A DNA stretch of 64,000 nucleotides from Robiginitomaculum antarcticum DSM 21748 (GCF_000365025.1 NZ_KB823014.1:62001-126000); one strand, 5' to 3'. Counted from the first letter of the stretch, positions 52,428 through 63,360 are shown. Program-made: numbers and translations. Notes: generated from the letters alone by a model not told the origin.

Positions 52428-53936
52428 TTAATCTGGGCGGCGCATAAAACTCCGGGCTAGATAGTAAGCCGAGCCGAGCATTAGCGTCGCGCCTAAGACG
52501 ATGGCGGTCGGTATGACAAAAGATATCCACCCCGTATTTCCCAGTCCGCCCAGCATATGGGCCATAAGTCCGCCGCCAAACATTGCGCCCCCCAGAACCA
52601 TAAATGCCCCGTAAATTTCCACATAGCTGCGTTCCCGCACGGATCCATTAATATCTTTATCCGGCAGGCTGACATAGCGGTCAGCCGCATTTTCAACCGC
52701 CGTTTTTTGTTGGGCCCGCGCCTCTTCTAGTGTCAATGTATCATCAATCAGCTGCGGTTCATCCGGCTCGGGATTACGCGTATCGTCAATTAAACGATCC
52801 AGCCGGTCTCCGACCTCTTCGGCGGCTAAAGCAATAGGCGATTTAGACTGTTTTTTATCAAGTGTGAACGACCGATAATCAGGCTGTTCCAGCTCTTCAT
52901 CCGGCACGCCCAGAATCTCGCTATCATCAATGAAGGGAGACAAATCCAGAGGTTCAGTTAGTCTGTCTTCGTCAGTCTCATCAGATGAATTGGAAGGAGA
53001 GGATACACCGCGCGAGACGATAGCCGGTTTAAACCGCTCGGTAGCAGCCCGCGCAGGCGCAGGCTGTGATTCCGTTTGTGTCTCTAACTCCGGCTCTGGC
53101 GATGTGTTAAGGCCCGGCGCCTGCGCGGGCGCGGCTTGGTAAGGCGGCAAAGGCGGCTCCTCAGGCGTAATACCGGTCTCAGGCTCCGGTGATGCGTCCG
53201 GCGAACGGCGGCTGGCAGCCTCCGTGATAGCGTCTTCGTCTTCGTCTTCGTCTTCGTCTTCGTCTTCGTCTTCGTCTTCGCCATCAGCGTCATCGGTTGT
53301 GCCGCCAGACAGATCTAAAGGAGCAGCCTCCACGCGCCGTGTCTCAACGGTTTTCCGGATATGGGGCGCATGGGCCACAATGCCGTCTTCAGGATCAAAT
53401 TTACTTGCATCGTCAGAAACAGGACTGACAGAATCATCGCGCTGCGGCGTGATCTCTTCGCGGCCCGCAGACACTGCGGCGCTTTCAGCCTTCAAAAACA
53501 GCGCTTTTTCTGCTGTGCGGCGGCGCATTAACGCGTCAACGACATAGACTTTACCGTCAATATCGGCTTTGCGCCAGGCGTCAAAGCCATTGGCCGCGTC
53601 CAATATGCGTCCATTATTTATCGCGTGACGGACATGGCTGTCGCGAAAGGCTGTCTCGCCAATATTAAACGCCAGCGAGCACAGGGCGTCGAACTGTCCC
53701 TGCGTGAGCGGTGCATGGATCGAATCATTAATCAGTGTTTCTATGGGGCGAAGGTCATAACGTAAAAGTCGTTCAGCCTGTTCCTTGCTGACATAGGCAA
53801 TCTTCTCGTCGCCGACAATATGGCCGTGTCCGACAACGGTCTGTCCCGTAACAAGTTCGGCCGGTGCAGGGCGGTATCCTTCATAGGCTTTGATTAAACG
53901 AAAGCCCAAATTAGATATCTCGAAATTATGGCTCAT
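52428..53936 (-). CDS. Lysozyme-domain protein with acidic linker and C-terminal membrane anchor
   Basis: 502 residues. Residues 1-150 resemble GH24 phage-type lysozyme (FRLIKAYEGYRPAPAELV, VVGHGHIVGD, LTQGQFDALCSLAFNIGETA). The catalytic Glu is present, but the usual Asp is replaced, so activity is doubtful. A ~280-residue disordered linker follows, including eight ED pairs encoded by a hexamer repeat. The C-terminus has two hydrophobic segments (AFMVLGGAMFGGGLMAHMLG, WISFVIPTAIVLGATLMLGS). It is probably a membrane-tethered peptidoglycan-binding or -cleaving protein. Confidence 0.78.
   Translation of the reverse strand: MSHNFEISNLGFRLIKAYEGYRPAPAELVTGQTVVGHGHIVGDEKIAYVSKEQAERLLRYDLRPIETLINDSIHAPLTQGQFDALCSLAFNIGETAFRDSHVRHAINNGRILDAANGFDAWRKADIDGKVYVVDALMRRRTAEKALFLKAESAAVSAGREEITPQRDDSVSPVSDDASKFDPEDGIVAHAPHIRKTVETRRVEAAPLDLSGGTTDDADGEDEDEDEDEDEDEDEDAITEAASRRSPDASPEPETGITPEEPPLPPYQAAPAQAPGLNTSPEPELETQTESQPAPARAATERFKPAIVSRGVSSPSNSSDETDEDRLTEPLDLSPFIDDSEILGVPDEELEQPDYRSFTLDKKQSKSPIALAAEEVGDRLDRLIDDTRNPEPDEPQLIDDTLTLEEARAQQKTAVENAADRYVSLPDKDINGSVRERSYVEIYGAFMVLGGAMFGGGLMAHMLGGLGNTGWISFVIPTAIVLGATLMLGSAYYLARSFMRRPD
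53231..53280. repeat. Tandem hexamer repeat encoding Glu-Asp
   Basis: CGTCTT repeats about 8.3 times without interruption in the lysozyme-domain gene. Because the unit is six bases, changes in copy number would lengthen or shorten the acidic tract without shifting the frame. Confidence 0.9.
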
Positions 53937-54044
53937 AAGCGTTTACCGACGTTCCAATATAACACAGTGCTCCGCACAGACGGAACCTTCGGGAGTTCAT
54001 CTGCAAAAACTGCGCCGCGTTTGTAAATGCGCTTCAACTTTCTC

Positions 54045-55409
54045 CTAAAACAAGAGAAGCGCGGCTGTGCCCAAAAACGCGAAAAACCCGATCACATCGG
54101 TGACCGTCGTCACAAAGACCGAACTGGACACGGCAGGATCCGCGCCTGCGCGTTTCAGACCCAGCGGCACCAGAATACCGGCAAGGCCTGCGCATATATG
54201 ATTTACGATCATTGCGATAAAGATAACAAGCGCGAGCGTCGCGTTAGAAAACCAAATATAAGTGATAATGGCCAGCAGAACCGCAAATAAAAGCCCGATC
54301 ATCGCGGCGGCAAAGACTTCACGCCGTACAGCGCGCACGGCGTTGGCGCGGGTCAAATCGCGCTCGGCAATACCGCGCACCGCAACGGCTAAAGCCTGCG
54401 TCCCGGCATTCCCGCCCATAGACGCGACAATTGGCATGAGTATGGCCAGCGCCACGATCTCCGCAATTGCGTAGTCAAAGGCGGAAATAACGAAACTGGC
54501 CATGATCGCGGTCAGCAGATTGATAAACAGCCAAGGCGCGCGCGATTTGACCGTGCTGAGCGCTGTATCGGTCAGGCCCGCATCACTCACCCCCGCCAGC
54601 GCCAGCATGTCTTCGGTATTTTCTTCGTGAATGACATTAACAATATCATCAACAGTAATCATACCGATCATGCGATCGTCAGCGTCGACGACGGGGGCTG
54701 AGATGAGGTGGTATTTAGAAAATTGATAGGCGATGTCTTCCTGGTCCATATCACGGGGTATTTTGACCAGTAACGGCATTAGCATATTCGCTATAGGCGT
54801 GTTTCGCGGCTTTCGCATAATCTGGCTGATTGGAACATATCCGACTGGATGCATATGGGCGTCAACGACATAGACGTTGAAAAACAGCTCGGGCAAATTA
54901 TCACCCTGGGCACGCATATGGTCAATGACCTGCCCGACTGTCCAGAAATCCGGAGTAGCGACAAAGTCACGCTGCATCACCCGTCCGGCGGTTTCCTCAT
55001 CATAGGTAAAACTGTCTTCGACCGCGCGGCGATCCGCGTCCGGCATCGCGGAGAGCACGTCTTCTAGACGGTTATCGTCCAGCTCTTCCACCACAGCGGT
55101 TGCGTCATCACTGTCCATTTCTGACAGTGCGTCCGCAATCTGGCGATCACCCAGACGGGGCAGAACGTCTTCAAGGACTTCATCCTCGAGCTCGGACAGG
55201 ATTTCCGGCGTGACCGCTTCGGGGACAAGATCAACAATCGCGCGGCGCTGCTCACTGCTCATCTGCTCTAACTGGTCGGCAACATCAGCCTCATGCGCGC
55301 CGTCCATGAGGCGCAAAAGCTCGACGCGGTCACGCGCGTCCAGAGCAATGGTCAGCTGCGCAATGGCGCTGGCTTCGGGATGATCATCATCGATTAAAGT
55401 GTCAGTCAT
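54045..55409 (-). CDS. mgtE: Magnesium transporter MgtE
   Basis: 454 residues. An N-terminal superhelical domain (ADVADQLEQMSSEQRRAIVD), a pair of CBS domains (about 130-255: VYVVDAHMHPVGYVPISQI, APVVDADDRMIGMITVDDIV) and five membrane segments with the signature PIVASMGGNAGTQALAVAVR follow the MgtE plan. The cytoplasmic domains sense Mg2+. No leader riboswitch is seen in the ~115-base gap upstream. Confidence 0.95.
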   Translation of the reverse strand: MTDTLIDDDHPEASAIAQLTIALDARDRVELLRLMDGAHEADVADQLEQMSSEQRRAIVDLVPEAVTPEILSELEDEVLEDVLPRLGDRQIADALSEMDSDDATAVVEELDDNRLEDVLSAMPDADRRAVEDSFTYDEETAGRVMQRDFVATPDFWTVGQVIDHMRAQGDNLPELFFNVYVVDAHMHPVGYVPISQIMRKPRNTPIANMLMPLLVKIPRDMDQEDIAYQFSKYHLISAPVVDADDRMIGMITVDDIVNVIHEENTEDMLALAGVSDAGLTDTALSTVKSRAPWLFINLLTAIMASFVISAFDYAIAEIVALAILMPIVASMGGNAGTQALAVAVRGIAERDLTRANAVRAVRREVFAAAMIGLLFAVLLAIITYIWFSNATLALVIFIAMIVNHICAGLAGILVPLGLKRAGADPAVSSSVFVTTVTDVIGFFAFLGTAALLLF

Positions 55410-55524
55410 GGCGGGGGCTCAGCGGTAAGCGTGAACAGTTACGCCGCCTCTAGCACCGCCTTGAACTCAAGGGTAGTGTCGCCTCACAGATAATCGAAAA
55501 TAACTGTAAATGCCTTATATGTGC

Positions 55525-56877
55525 CTATTTCAGAGTAGCCTTACGACAATTTTTTGAGCTTGAATTCGCCTTCAAGAATTTCATTAAAGCGGGGAAATTC
55601 TCCCGCCGGGCCAGATTATCCGCCGGTTGTGTGCGGGCCAGCGGCGTGCCGGATACGCCGTGACCTCCTTCGGGATAGATATAGCTTTGCGTCGGCAGGC
55701 CCTTCGTCTGCCGCGTCTGCGTAATCGCGGCCACCATTTGGCCAGACGCCCAGACCGTATCTTTGCCGCCGCCGATCAGAAAGACCGGCTCATCTATATT
55801 TTCGACTTTTATGCGCGCCGCAACCGCGCGGTCAGGGAAAGCGGCGCGTCCGTTTTCATGCGCCTCTATCATGGTATATTTCCCGCCTGTGCGGCGCGCG
55901 CTTAGCGCTTTGCCCATATCGACATAGGGCACAAAGGGCAGCGCCTCGCCGCGCCATGAAAATCCCGAGGTCACGCCGCTATCCGAGCCAGCGCCCCATC
56001 CTTCCCACACAACATCGGAGGGCACGTCGGCGACAATGCCACAAAAACCTCCGCCCGCGCTGTCATCAGCAATAAGGCTTCCGGCGAGCAGAACATATTC
56101 AGCGCCTTTAGAGCCGCCAATAAGCTGAATGCTTTTGGCGTCGACATCCTTGCGCTGGCGTAAGGCTGCAACTGCGGATTCTAAATAGTCAACGCGAAGT
56201 TCTGCAAAGCCTTGCGGCAGGTCTTTGAATTGCGCCTCATTCCCAAACCATGCCGGCGAGTAATAAGGCAGTCCCAGCACAATATAACCCTCCTGCGCGA
56301 ACAGGGGAGCCGACGCACGGGCGGCGCCGTCCCCCCCTTCCGATCCGCCCAGTACGACAATGGTCGGACGCGGCGACGTGATATTTTTTTGTTTTAATAT
56401 AAAGGCGCCCGGGAATTGATCGCCAAGCGGCTCTTCGGAAAGGGTGTCCGTATCCGGCCCGATTGCAACCGATCTCTGCACGGTTATGGCGTCACCCGAT
56501 TTGACGATAATGCGCAATTGACCCTGGTCCAGATCGGTCAGCGGGTCTTCTATATAGGACATGGTGCGTATCGGCCTGTAAGGATCCGCGAGTTCGCCAT
56601 CCTGAGCGGATTGCGTCGCCGTATTTATCGCGCCTTTTTCATCGGATATATAGATAAGCGATGAGCGCTCTGTCGCCTCAGCGTTCCAATTAGAAACGCG
56701 CTCCACTTCCAGTGTATAAGCTGTATCCGGTAGCAGGCCGGAGACTTCAATTGTCGGCGGCTGCGCCCATGTCAGCCGGTCAGCGACGGTGATGGACGGC
56801 TCTGTGACATTAGGTGAGCAAGCCGCAAGGACTAATATAACGGCGGAGAGGCTAATGTATTTAACTATATTTTCCAT
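55525..56877 (-). CDS. BAAT/acyl-CoA thioester hydrolase-like lipoprotein
   Basis: 450 residues. A lipobox (LVLAACSP) is followed by an N-terminal beta domain (VSGLLPDTAYTLEVERVSNW) and an alpha/beta-hydrolase domain. Probable catalytic residues: Ser in IQLIGGSKGAEYVLLAG, Asp in LIGGGKDTVWASGQM and His in YPEGGHGVSG. The layout matches bile acid-CoA:amino acid N-acyltransferase/thioesterase relatives. As an envelope lipoprotein its substrate is probably not CoA but some other ester. Single gene. Confidence 0.82.
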   Translation of the reverse strand: MENIVKYISLSAVILVLAACSPNVTEPSITVADRLTWAQPPTIEVSGLLPDTAYTLEVERVSNWNAEATERSSLIYISDEKGAINTATQSAQDGELADPYRPIRTMSYIEDPLTDLDQGQLRIIVKSGDAITVQRSVAIGPDTDTLSEEPLGDQFPGAFILKQKNITSPRPTIVVLGGSEGGDGAARASAPLFAQEGYIVLGLPYYSPAWFGNEAQFKDLPQGFAELRVDYLESAVAALRQRKDVDAKSIQLIGGSKGAEYVLLAGSLIADDSAGGGFCGIVADVPSDVVWEGWGAGSDSGVTSGFSWRGEALPFVPYVDMGKALSARRTGGKYTMIEAHENGRAAFPDRAVAARIKVENIDEPVFLIGGGKDTVWASGQMVAAITQTRQTKGLPTQSYIYPEGGHGVSGTPLARTQPADNLARRENFPALMKFLKANSSSKNCRKATLK

Positions 56878-56954
56878 GAGCGAGGCCTAGCCCGAATTCA
56901 CTTATAGCTGACATTATTCGGTGAGTGGACAGAAATTGACGGTGAACAGACACG

Positions 56955-57809
56955 CTATGCCGATAATTCCCGCACTCTTTTGGCGCCGGCCCGACTGGTT
57001 GTCAGGGACAGTCCGCGCGGCAAATGCAAAATAAGGCGTCCATCGCCGGAGCTTTCCGCTGATAATATGGCGTCGATTTGCACGATATGGGATCTGTGGA
57101 TGCGTAGAAACTGGCGGGTCGGTAAATCCTGTACAAACTGATTCAATGTCTTTGTCGTCAGTAGCGCTTTGCGGCGTGTCTGCACCTGCACATAATCACC
57201 CGCCCCGGACAAAGCGATCACATCGGAAAACTTAACGGGGATAATTCCATCGCGGGTCTTCACTAGAAGCTGGGCCGGGCTATCGATCGGCGCAACAGAC
57301 GCATTTTTTAGCTCTGTAAGTTTGCGCTGAAGAACCAGCATGTGTTTGCGGTAAAAGGCGGCATAAGCAAATAGCGCAATGACGGCATAGATTGTTACGC
57401 TTTGAAACGCCTGCCATGTGAGTGCAATTCCCAGTAATGGACGTCCTGAAATTCCCGCGCTCATCCAGCCGTCGCGCAGGCCATATCCGACTTGCAAACC
57501 AACATACCACAAAACGCTAAAGGCCACAGCCAGAATAAAATGAGCCAAAGCCTGTTTAACCAAACCCCGTTCAATCACATAGTCTTCGAGAATTTTGACA
57601 ATTGGGAATGATAACAATGCTGCTGGAACCGTATTAATCAACGCGCGCTGCATTGCCGAGAGCATTCCCGCATCATTAAAGATATAAAATATGGTCGTAT
57701 AGGCGGCGGCCATAACGCCCCACCCCGCCAGTCCGATGATACGAATCTGGCGGCTGGCGACATAACCGTCAGATCTGATGGACTCCCCCGCCCTCACAGA
57801 TTTATCCAT
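56955..57809 (-). CDS. Membrane LytTR-family transcriptional regulator
   Basis: 284 residues. Four hydrophobic segments occupy residues ~25-150 ([60 protein letters not shown]), then a short coiled coil and a C-terminal LytTR DNA-binding domain ([35 protein letters not shown]). It overlaps the end of acs by eight bases, so it is translated from the same message. It may sense membrane or metabolic state and control acetate genes; this is inference. Confidence 0.88.
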   Translation of the reverse strand: MDKSVRAGESIRSDGYVASRQIRIIGLAGWGVMAAAYTTIFYIFNDAGMLSAMQRALINTVPAALLSFPIVKILEDYVIERGLVKQALAHFILAVAFSVLWYVGLQVGYGLRDGWMSAGISGRPLLGIALTWQAFQSVTIYAVIALFAYAAFYRKHMLVLQRKLTELKNASVAPIDSPAQLLVKTRDGIIPVKFSDVIALSGAGDYVQVQTRRKALLTTKTLNQFVQDLPTRQFLRIHRSHIVQIDAILSAESSGDGRLILHLPRGLSLTTSRAGAKRVRELSA

Positions 57810-59766
57810 CCTTGTTCATGCGGCCCGTGATCAAATCATCGACAACGCCCGGATCGGCGAGGGTCGACGTATCGCCCAGCGCGTCAAATTGGTTTTCGGC
57901 AATTTTGCGCAATATACGCCGCATGATTTTGCCGCTGCGCGTCTTTGGCAGACCGGGCGCAAACTGAATCATATCCGGCGAAGCAATGGGGCCAATTTCC
58001 TTGCGCACATGTGCCACGAGCGATTTGCGAAGCGCGTCGTCGCCGTCAATACCGGCCAGCGTCGTGACATAAGCATAAATGCCCTGCCCTTTTATATCAT
58101 GCGGATAGCCGACCACGGCGGCTTCGCTAACGGCGTCATGAGAAACCAACGCGCTCTCGACTTCAGCCGTGCCCATGCGATGGCCGGAGACATTAATAAC
58201 GTCATCAACACGGCCTGTAATCCAGTAAAACCCGTCTGCGTCGCGTTTGCACCCATCACCGGTAAAATAATTTCCGGGATAGGCGCTAAAATAAGTGTCA
58301 ATAAAACGCTGATGATCGCCGTAAACCGTGCGCATCTGCCCCGGCCAGCTCTCTTTGATGATCAGATTGCCTTCGGCTTCTCCGTGCAGTTCCTTACCCT
58401 GCGCGTCGACCAGAGCGGGAACTATGCCAAAGAACGGATGGCTACCTGCGCCGGGTTTCATGACTGTCGTTCCGGGAAGCGGCACGATCATCGCCCCGCC
58501 GGTTTCCGTCTGCCACCACGTATCGACGATCGGGCATCGCCCCTCACCCACGACATGGAAGTACCACTCCCAGGCCTCTGGATTGATCGGCTCGCCTACC
58601 GTACCGAGTATGCGCAGGCTTTTACGCGACGTCGCGTTGACCGGCCCCTCGCCTTCGCGCATCAGCGCGCGGATCGCGGTTGGCGCAGTATAAAACAGCG
58701 ACACATTATGCTTGTCACACACTTGCCAGAAGCGCGATGCATCGGGATAGGTTGGCACGCCTTCGAACATCACCGTCGTCGCGCCATTGGCGAGCGGACC
58801 GTAAATTATATAAGTGTGCCCCGTGACCCAGCCGACATCTGCGCTGCACCAATAAATGTCATCTTCTTTCAAATCGAAAACATAGTCATGTGTCACAGAC
58901 GCCCACACCAGATAGCCTCCGCATGTATGGAGCACGCCTTTGGGCATTCCGGTGGAGCCTGAAGTATAAAGAATGAACAGCGGGTCTTCGGCGCTCATCG
59001 GCTCGGCCGGACAATCGTCACTTACCGTCTCCAGCGCCTCGTGCAGCCAGATATCACGCTCCTCTGCCATCGTTTCATAGCCGCCTGTGCGCCGCACAGT
59101 CAGCACGGTTTTCACGGCGCAGCCGGCTTTGTCGGCAATTTCGCAAGCCGCATCGCAATTGGCCTTAAGCGGGATTTTTCGCCCGCCGCGCACGCCTTCA
59201 TCAGCGGTAATAACGCATGTACTGTCGCAATCGACAATGCGTCCGGCCAGCGCTTCGGGTGAAAAGCCGCCAAAGACGACGCTATGCACGGCGCCTATGC
59301 GGGCGCAGGCCAGCATAGCCACGCCCGCCTCAACAATCATCGGCATATAAAGCGTGACGCGGTCACCCTTTTTAACGCCCCGGGCTTTCAGGACATTCGC
59401 AAAGCGGCATACATCGCGATGAAGCTCGCGGTAAGTCAGTGTTTTATCATCGGCCGGGTCATCACCTTCCCAGATGATAGCGGGCTTATCTCCGCGCGTG
59501 TCTAAATGGCGGTCCAGACAGGACTCGGTCACATTTAAAACGCCGTCCTCAAACCAGCGCACATAAAGATCGTCTTTGTCCCAGCTTACATTTTTGACTT
59601 TGGTAAATGGTTTTTGCCACGCAATGCGCCGGCCCTGCTCGCCCCAGAAAGCGTCTGGATCTTCAATTGATGCGGCATACATGCTGGCATAGGAAACAGG
59701 GTTTAAATTCGATGTTTTCGCAAATGCGTCGGGTACGGGATAAATTTTACGCTCGATTTCGGACAT
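57802..59766 (-). CDS. acs: Acetyl-CoA synthetase
   Basis: 654 residues from ATG 59766. It activates acetate via acetyl-AMP. Motifs: [20 protein letters not shown] (P-loop), [39 protein letters not shown] and the acetylatable Lys in [18 protein letters not shown]. It is first in an operon with the LytTR regulator and is divergent from scoAB across a 139-base region with partly palindromic stretches (CATTCG...CGAATG; TTCGCG...CGCGAA). Confidence 0.97.
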   Translation of the reverse strand: MSEIERKIYPVPDAFAKTSNLNPVSYASMYAASIEDPDAFWGEQGRRIAWQKPFTKVKNVSWDKDDLYVRWFEDGVLNVTESCLDRHLDTRGDKPAIIWEGDDPADDKTLTYRELHRDVCRFANVLKARGVKKGDRVTLYMPMIVEAGVAMLACARIGAVHSVVFGGFSPEALAGRIVDCDSTCVITADEGVRGGRKIPLKANCDAACEIADKAGCAVKTVLTVRRTGGYETMAEERDIWLHEALETVSDDCPAEPMSAEDPLFILYTSGSTGMPKGVLHTCGGYLVWASVTHDYVFDLKEDDIYWCSADVGWVTGHTYIIYGPLANGATTVMFEGVPTYPDASRFWQVCDKHNVSLFYTAPTAIRALMREGEGPVNATSRKSLRILGTVGEPINPEAWEWYFHVVGEGRCPIVDTWWQTETGGAMIVPLPGTTVMKPGAGSHPFFGIVPALVDAQGKELHGEAEGNLIIKESWPGQMRTVYGDHQRFIDTYFSAYPGNYFTGDGCKRDADGFYWITGRVDDVINVSGHRMGTAEVESALVSHDAVSEAAVVGYPHDIKGQGIYAYVTTLAGIDGDDALRKSLVAHVRKEIGPIASPDMIQFAPGLPKTRSGKIMRRILRKIAENQFDALGDTSTLADPGVVDDLITGRMNKDG

Positions 59767-59905
59767 GGACGCCTCCGGCATGAATTTACCTATCCATAAG
59801 CCCCGTGCGCCAAAGCGTCCACATTCGTTTTAAATTTTTCGCGAATGCGGATTTGTTTTGCGCGAAGGCTCTGTTACCGTCGCCCCAAATCAGAAGGATG
59901 ACATT

Positions 59906-60607
59906 GTGAGCAAAGTTTACAAGACCGCTTCGGCGGCGCTGGACGGCCTGACTTTTGACGGCATGAGCGTGATGAGCGGCGGTTTCGGCCTGTGCGGGAT
60001 TGCAGAGAACCTGATCGCCGCCCTGCGTAATACGAAGGTCAAAGACATTACCTGTATTTCCAATAATGCCGGGGTCGACGGCTTCGGTCTGGGGCAGCTT
60101 CTCGAGACGCGGCAGATTAGCAAAATGATCAGCTCCTATGTCGGCGAAAACAAAGAGTTTGAGCGTCAGTTTCTCGGCGGCGAATTAGAGCTGGAGTTCA
60201 ACCCCCAAGGCACGCTGGCGGAACGCATCCGCGCGGGCGGCGCCGGCATTCCGGGCTTTTACGTCAAAACCGGCGTCGGCACAGTTATTGCCGAAGGCAA
60301 ACCCGTGCGCGAATTTGACGGCGAAGACTATATTATGGAAACAGGCCTCAAAGCCGACCTTTCCATCATCAAAGCGTGGAAGGGCGACGCGGAAGGCAAT
60401 CTCATATATAATTCTACGGCCCGCAATTTCAACGCGCCCATGGCGACAGCAGGCAAGGTCACGGTCGTCGAGGTCGACGAACTTGTCCCCGTCGGCAGCC
60501 TTGATCCGAACTTCATTCACACACCGGGCATTTTCGTGCAGCGCATCATTGAAGCCAAATGCGAGAAGCGCATTGAGAACCGCACGGTTCGGGAGAAAAA
60601 CGCATGA
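59906..60607 (+). CDS. scoA: 3-oxoacid CoA-transferase subunit A
   Basis: 233 residues from GTG 59906 (AGAAGGA upstream). With ScoB it moves CoA between succinate and acetoacetate. It has the alpha-subunit CoA loop [39 protein letters not shown] and [18 protein letters not shown]. scoB starts four bases before its stop. Confidence 0.94.
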   Translation: MSKVYKTASAALDGLTFDGMSVMSGGFGLCGIAENLIAALRNTKVKDITCISNNAGVDGFGLGQLLETRQISKMISSYVGENKEFERQFLGGELELEFNPQGTLAERIRAGGAGIPGFYVKTGVGTVIAEGKPVREFDGEDYIMETGLKADLSIIKAWKGDAEGNLIYNSTARNFNAPMATAGKVTVVEVDELVPVGSLDPNFIHTPGIFVQRIIEAKCEKRIENRTVREKNA

Positions 60608-61257
60608 CCGAAAATGTATCAGGATGGACGAGAGACGAAATGGCGGCGCGGGCCGCGCAGGAGCTGGAAGACGGATTTTACGTCAATCTGGGCATTGGCA
60701 TTCCAACGCTGGTGGCCAACCATATTCCCGACGGCGTAGATGTGACGTTGCAGAGCGAGAACGGTATGCTTGGCATGGGGCCGTTTCCTTATGAGGGCGA
60801 AGAAAATCCCGACCTGATCAATGCGGGAAAGCAGACGATTACGACCCTGCCCAAATCAAGCTTTTTTGATAGCGCGACCAGCTTTGCCATGATCCGCGGC
60901 GGGCATATCGACTTGTCCATTCTTGGCGCAATGGAAGTGGCGGAAAACGGCGATATCGCCAATTGGATGATCCCGGGCAAAATGGTCAAAGGCATGGGCG
61001 GGGCCATGGATCTGGTCGCCGGCGTGAAACGCTGCATTGCCCTATTTGATCACACCAATAAACGCGGCGAGAGCAAATTTCTTAAAGCCTGCACACTGCC
61101 CCTCACGGGGCGCAATTGCATCGGTATGGTGATTACCGATCTGGGCGTTTTTACCCGTGAGGGCGAGCAGCGGCGCTTCCGCCTTAAGGAGCTCGCCCCC
61201 GGCGTGACGCTCGATGAGGTGAAGACTAAAACCGAAGCCGATGTGATTTGGGATTAA
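60604..61257 (+). CDS. scoB: 3-oxoacid CoA-transferase subunit B
   Basis: 217 residues. It carries the beta-subunit catalytic Glu in [19 protein letters not shown], the start [20 protein letters not shown] and [20 protein letters not shown]. The pair allows growth on ketone bodies or turnover of PHB-derived acetoacetate, which suits the neighbouring acs. Confidence 0.95.
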   Translation: MTENVSGWTRDEMAARAAQELEDGFYVNLGIGIPTLVANHIPDGVDVTLQSENGMLGMGPFPYEGEENPDLINAGKQTITTLPKSSFFDSATSFAMIRGGHIDLSILGAMEVAENGDIANWMIPGKMVKGMGGAMDLVAGVKRCIALFDHTNKRGESKFLKACTLPLTGRNCIGMVITDLGVFTREGEQRRFRLKELAPGVTLDEVKTKTEADVIWD

Positions 61258-61369
61258 AATGTCTTTCTCATCTATTTGACGACTGCGAGAAACTAAGGCA
61301 TAAATATACCCGAAGTTGTAAGTTTAGATGAAAATGTCATCAGGCTTTTGCTAAATTAAGGGGGCTAAT

Positions 61370-62077
61370 ATGCAAAGACCAGTATTTCTCGACGGTTCAA
61401 AAACGACTGAGGATGACGTAGAGTTTTCCAAAGACTATGAATTTAAATCGAAAGGCGCCGCAGAGCCTTTCGAAATGCCCGAGTCCAAATCTGGCCCGGA
61501 AACTCTTGATGAGATGATATCGCAAGCGCAAATTCCGCCTGCTCACCGCCTCTTTATGCGGGCTTATAAGCAACCGGCCGGGAAGAATAACTATTGCGGC
61601 CCGGCCTCTCTTGCGTCGGTTATGGATTATTACGGGATAGACTTTCCTGATCTTTCGAAGCCCGGCGGGAGACCCTTAAATGATGATTTTGTCTACGCTA
61701 CGGCCCGGTGGTCAGGGACGCCGGATGTGTTGGGCGGGGTTCTGGGGACATCCGGAGACCATATGCGCGATACGTTTAAAAACAAATTAAACGGCTTTAA
61801 CGCAGGATGGTACACAAGCGTCGCCGAAGATTATCTTATGAGTCAGGTAAAGTCTGAAATCGCAAACGGACGTCCGTGTATTATTTTGATGGATTACGGA
61901 AATTATTGGATGGATTGGCAGGTCTGTACAGGATATGATCCACACGGCATTTTTACCAATGTTACCTTTGTGCCTCAATATGAGTTCACGCATATGTGTA
62001 ATTCCGAATTCATATCGCGCGCGAAGAATAATATACCCGGCTACACAGGAAGTCTGATCAAGATTTGGAAAACATAG
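61370..62077 (+). CDS. Papain-like C39-type protein
   Basis: 235 residues. The block NNYCGPASLASVMDYYGIDF near 76 is the Cys-helix of C39-like peptidases. A probable His is in DPHGIFTNVTF, and IANGRPCIILMDYGNYWMDW fits the family's central strand. No signal peptide or transporter is present. Function unknown; it could be a peptidase or a ligase-like relative. Single gene preceded by a 112-base gap with no feature. Confidence 0.72.
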   Translation: MQRPVFLDGSKTTEDDVEFSKDYEFKSKGAAEPFEMPESKSGPETLDEMISQAQIPPAHRLFMRAYKQPAGKNNYCGPASLASVMDYYGIDFPDLSKPGGRPLNDDFVYATARWSGTPDVLGGVLGTSGDHMRDTFKNKLNGFNAGWYTSVAEDYLMSQVKSEIANGRPCIILMDYGNYWMDWQVCTGYDPHGIFTNVTFVPQYEFTHMCNSEFISRAKNNIPGYTGSLIKIWKT

Positions 62078-62310
62078 TAAGATTCTTTTGTCAGGCATCC
62101 TTTTTCACCATATCCATTTTCCGAGTAGTATGGCAGTGCGATAAGATCGAAATTGGTCTAAAGGTGAATTGATACGTCCTGTAACGGCGCGGTAAGTTCA
62201 AGACCAGGCCGCGATGCGAAAAATTGTGCCACTCTGGGCCTTCATAAACTATTCGCATTTTTCCTGACATTCACCTACTATATTCTGATTGGGTGAGAGA
62301 ACGACACGTC

Positions 62311-63360
62311 ATGGACAGCCGAAATTCTGATATAGCCGCCCGGGCAACATGGAAGGTTACGTCTGATTTATTAGGCGTATTGGATTCAAGCGGGCTATTC
62401 GCAGATACCAATCCGGCATGGCTGGCAACATTGGGTTATTCAGCACTTGAGATTGAAAATCGGCAATTTTTCGACTTCTTACATCCCGATGATATCGAAA
62501 CCACGCAAGCCGCATTTGTCGCTGTACAGTCGGGCGAGCCTGTTCTGAATTTTAAAAACCGGTATCGCCACACAGATGGTAGCTATCGGTGGTTATCCTG
62601 GAATGCCGTACCCGTTGACGATTTGTATTATTGCAGCGCCCGCGATATTACGATTGATGTCGAAAAGGCCTCCCTGCTACAAACACGCGAAGAAGAGGCC
62701 AAATTGCGGGAGGAATTTGTGGCGGTTCTCGGTCATGATATCCGCAATCCGCTAGCCTCGATCATTGCCGCATCGCGAATCATGAGGCGCGCTGAACAAA
62801 GCGATAAGAATCTGGATTTGCTGGATGCAATTGAAAAATCGGTCGGGCGCATTACCCGATTGGTTGATGACGTTAATGATTTTACACGGACGCGTCTGGG
62901 CGGCGGTTTAATTCTTCATATTGAGCCGGATCGCGCTCTGGTTCCGGCGCTGGATGCGGCGGTTGCCGAAATCCAAGTCGTTAATCCCTCTGCCGATATC
63001 CGATCGTCCATAGACATTCATCAAAATGTGAAATGTGATATTAGCCGAATACAACAACTCGTTTCGAATCTGCTCGCGAACGCTGTCACTCATGGCGATA
63101 TTTCCCGTCCCGTCAGACTCCGCGCCCATATTGAAGACGGCCACTTTAAAATCGCCATTTGCAATGCCGGAGAGGCTATACCGCCCGAAACACAGACAAT
63201 GTTATTCAAGCCGTTTTTTCGTGAAGAGATAAGCGCCTCTAAAAATGGTCTTGGTCTGGGTCTGTATATTTCTCGGCAAATCGCGCTCGCCCATGGCGGT
63301 GACCTTAGCGTCACATCTGATGAAGATGAAACTGTATTTGAGTTTATAATGCCGGTTTAA
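62311..63360 (+). CDS. PAS-domain sensor histidine kinase
   Basis: 349 residues. One PAS domain (about 18-125: VLDSSGLFADTNPAWLATLG, RHTDGSYRWLSWNAVPVDDL) is followed by a dimerisation domain with the H-box VAVLGHDIRNPLASIIAASR and an HATPase domain (SNLLANAVTHGDISRPVRLR, GLGLGLYISRQIALAHGGDL). There is no membrane segment, so it is a cytoplasmic sensor. No response regulator is adjacent. The 230-base gap upstream holds no gene. Confidence 0.9.
   Translation: MDSRNSDIAARATWKVTSDLLGVLDSSGLFADTNPAWLATLGYSALEIENRQFFDFLHPDDIETTQAAFVAVQSGEPVLNFKNRYRHTDGSYRWLSWNAVPVDDLYYCSARDITIDVEKASLLQTREEEAKLREEFVAVLGHDIRNPLASIIAASRIMRRAEQSDKNLDLLDAIEKSVGRITRLVDDVNDFTRTRLGGGLILHIEPDRALVPALDAAVAEIQVVNPSADIRSSIDIHQNVKCDISRIQQLVSNLLANAVTHGDISRPVRLRAHIEDGHFKIAICNAGEAIPPETQTMLFKPFFREEISASKNGLGLGLYISRQIALAHGGDLSVTSDEDETVFEFIMPV

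Noticed and set aside
53231-53280. CRISPR-like repeat
   Set aside because: It is a pure six-base tandem repeat inside a coding frame with no spacers.
54045-55524. Mg2+ riboswitch upstream of mgtE
   Set aside because: The gap upstream is only about 115 bases and shows no clear M-box-like fold.
57778-58962. 394-residue open frame on the plus strand opposite acs
   Set aside because: It is a mirror frame of a strongly conserved acetyl-CoA synthetase gene; His/Arg-rich translation with no domain.
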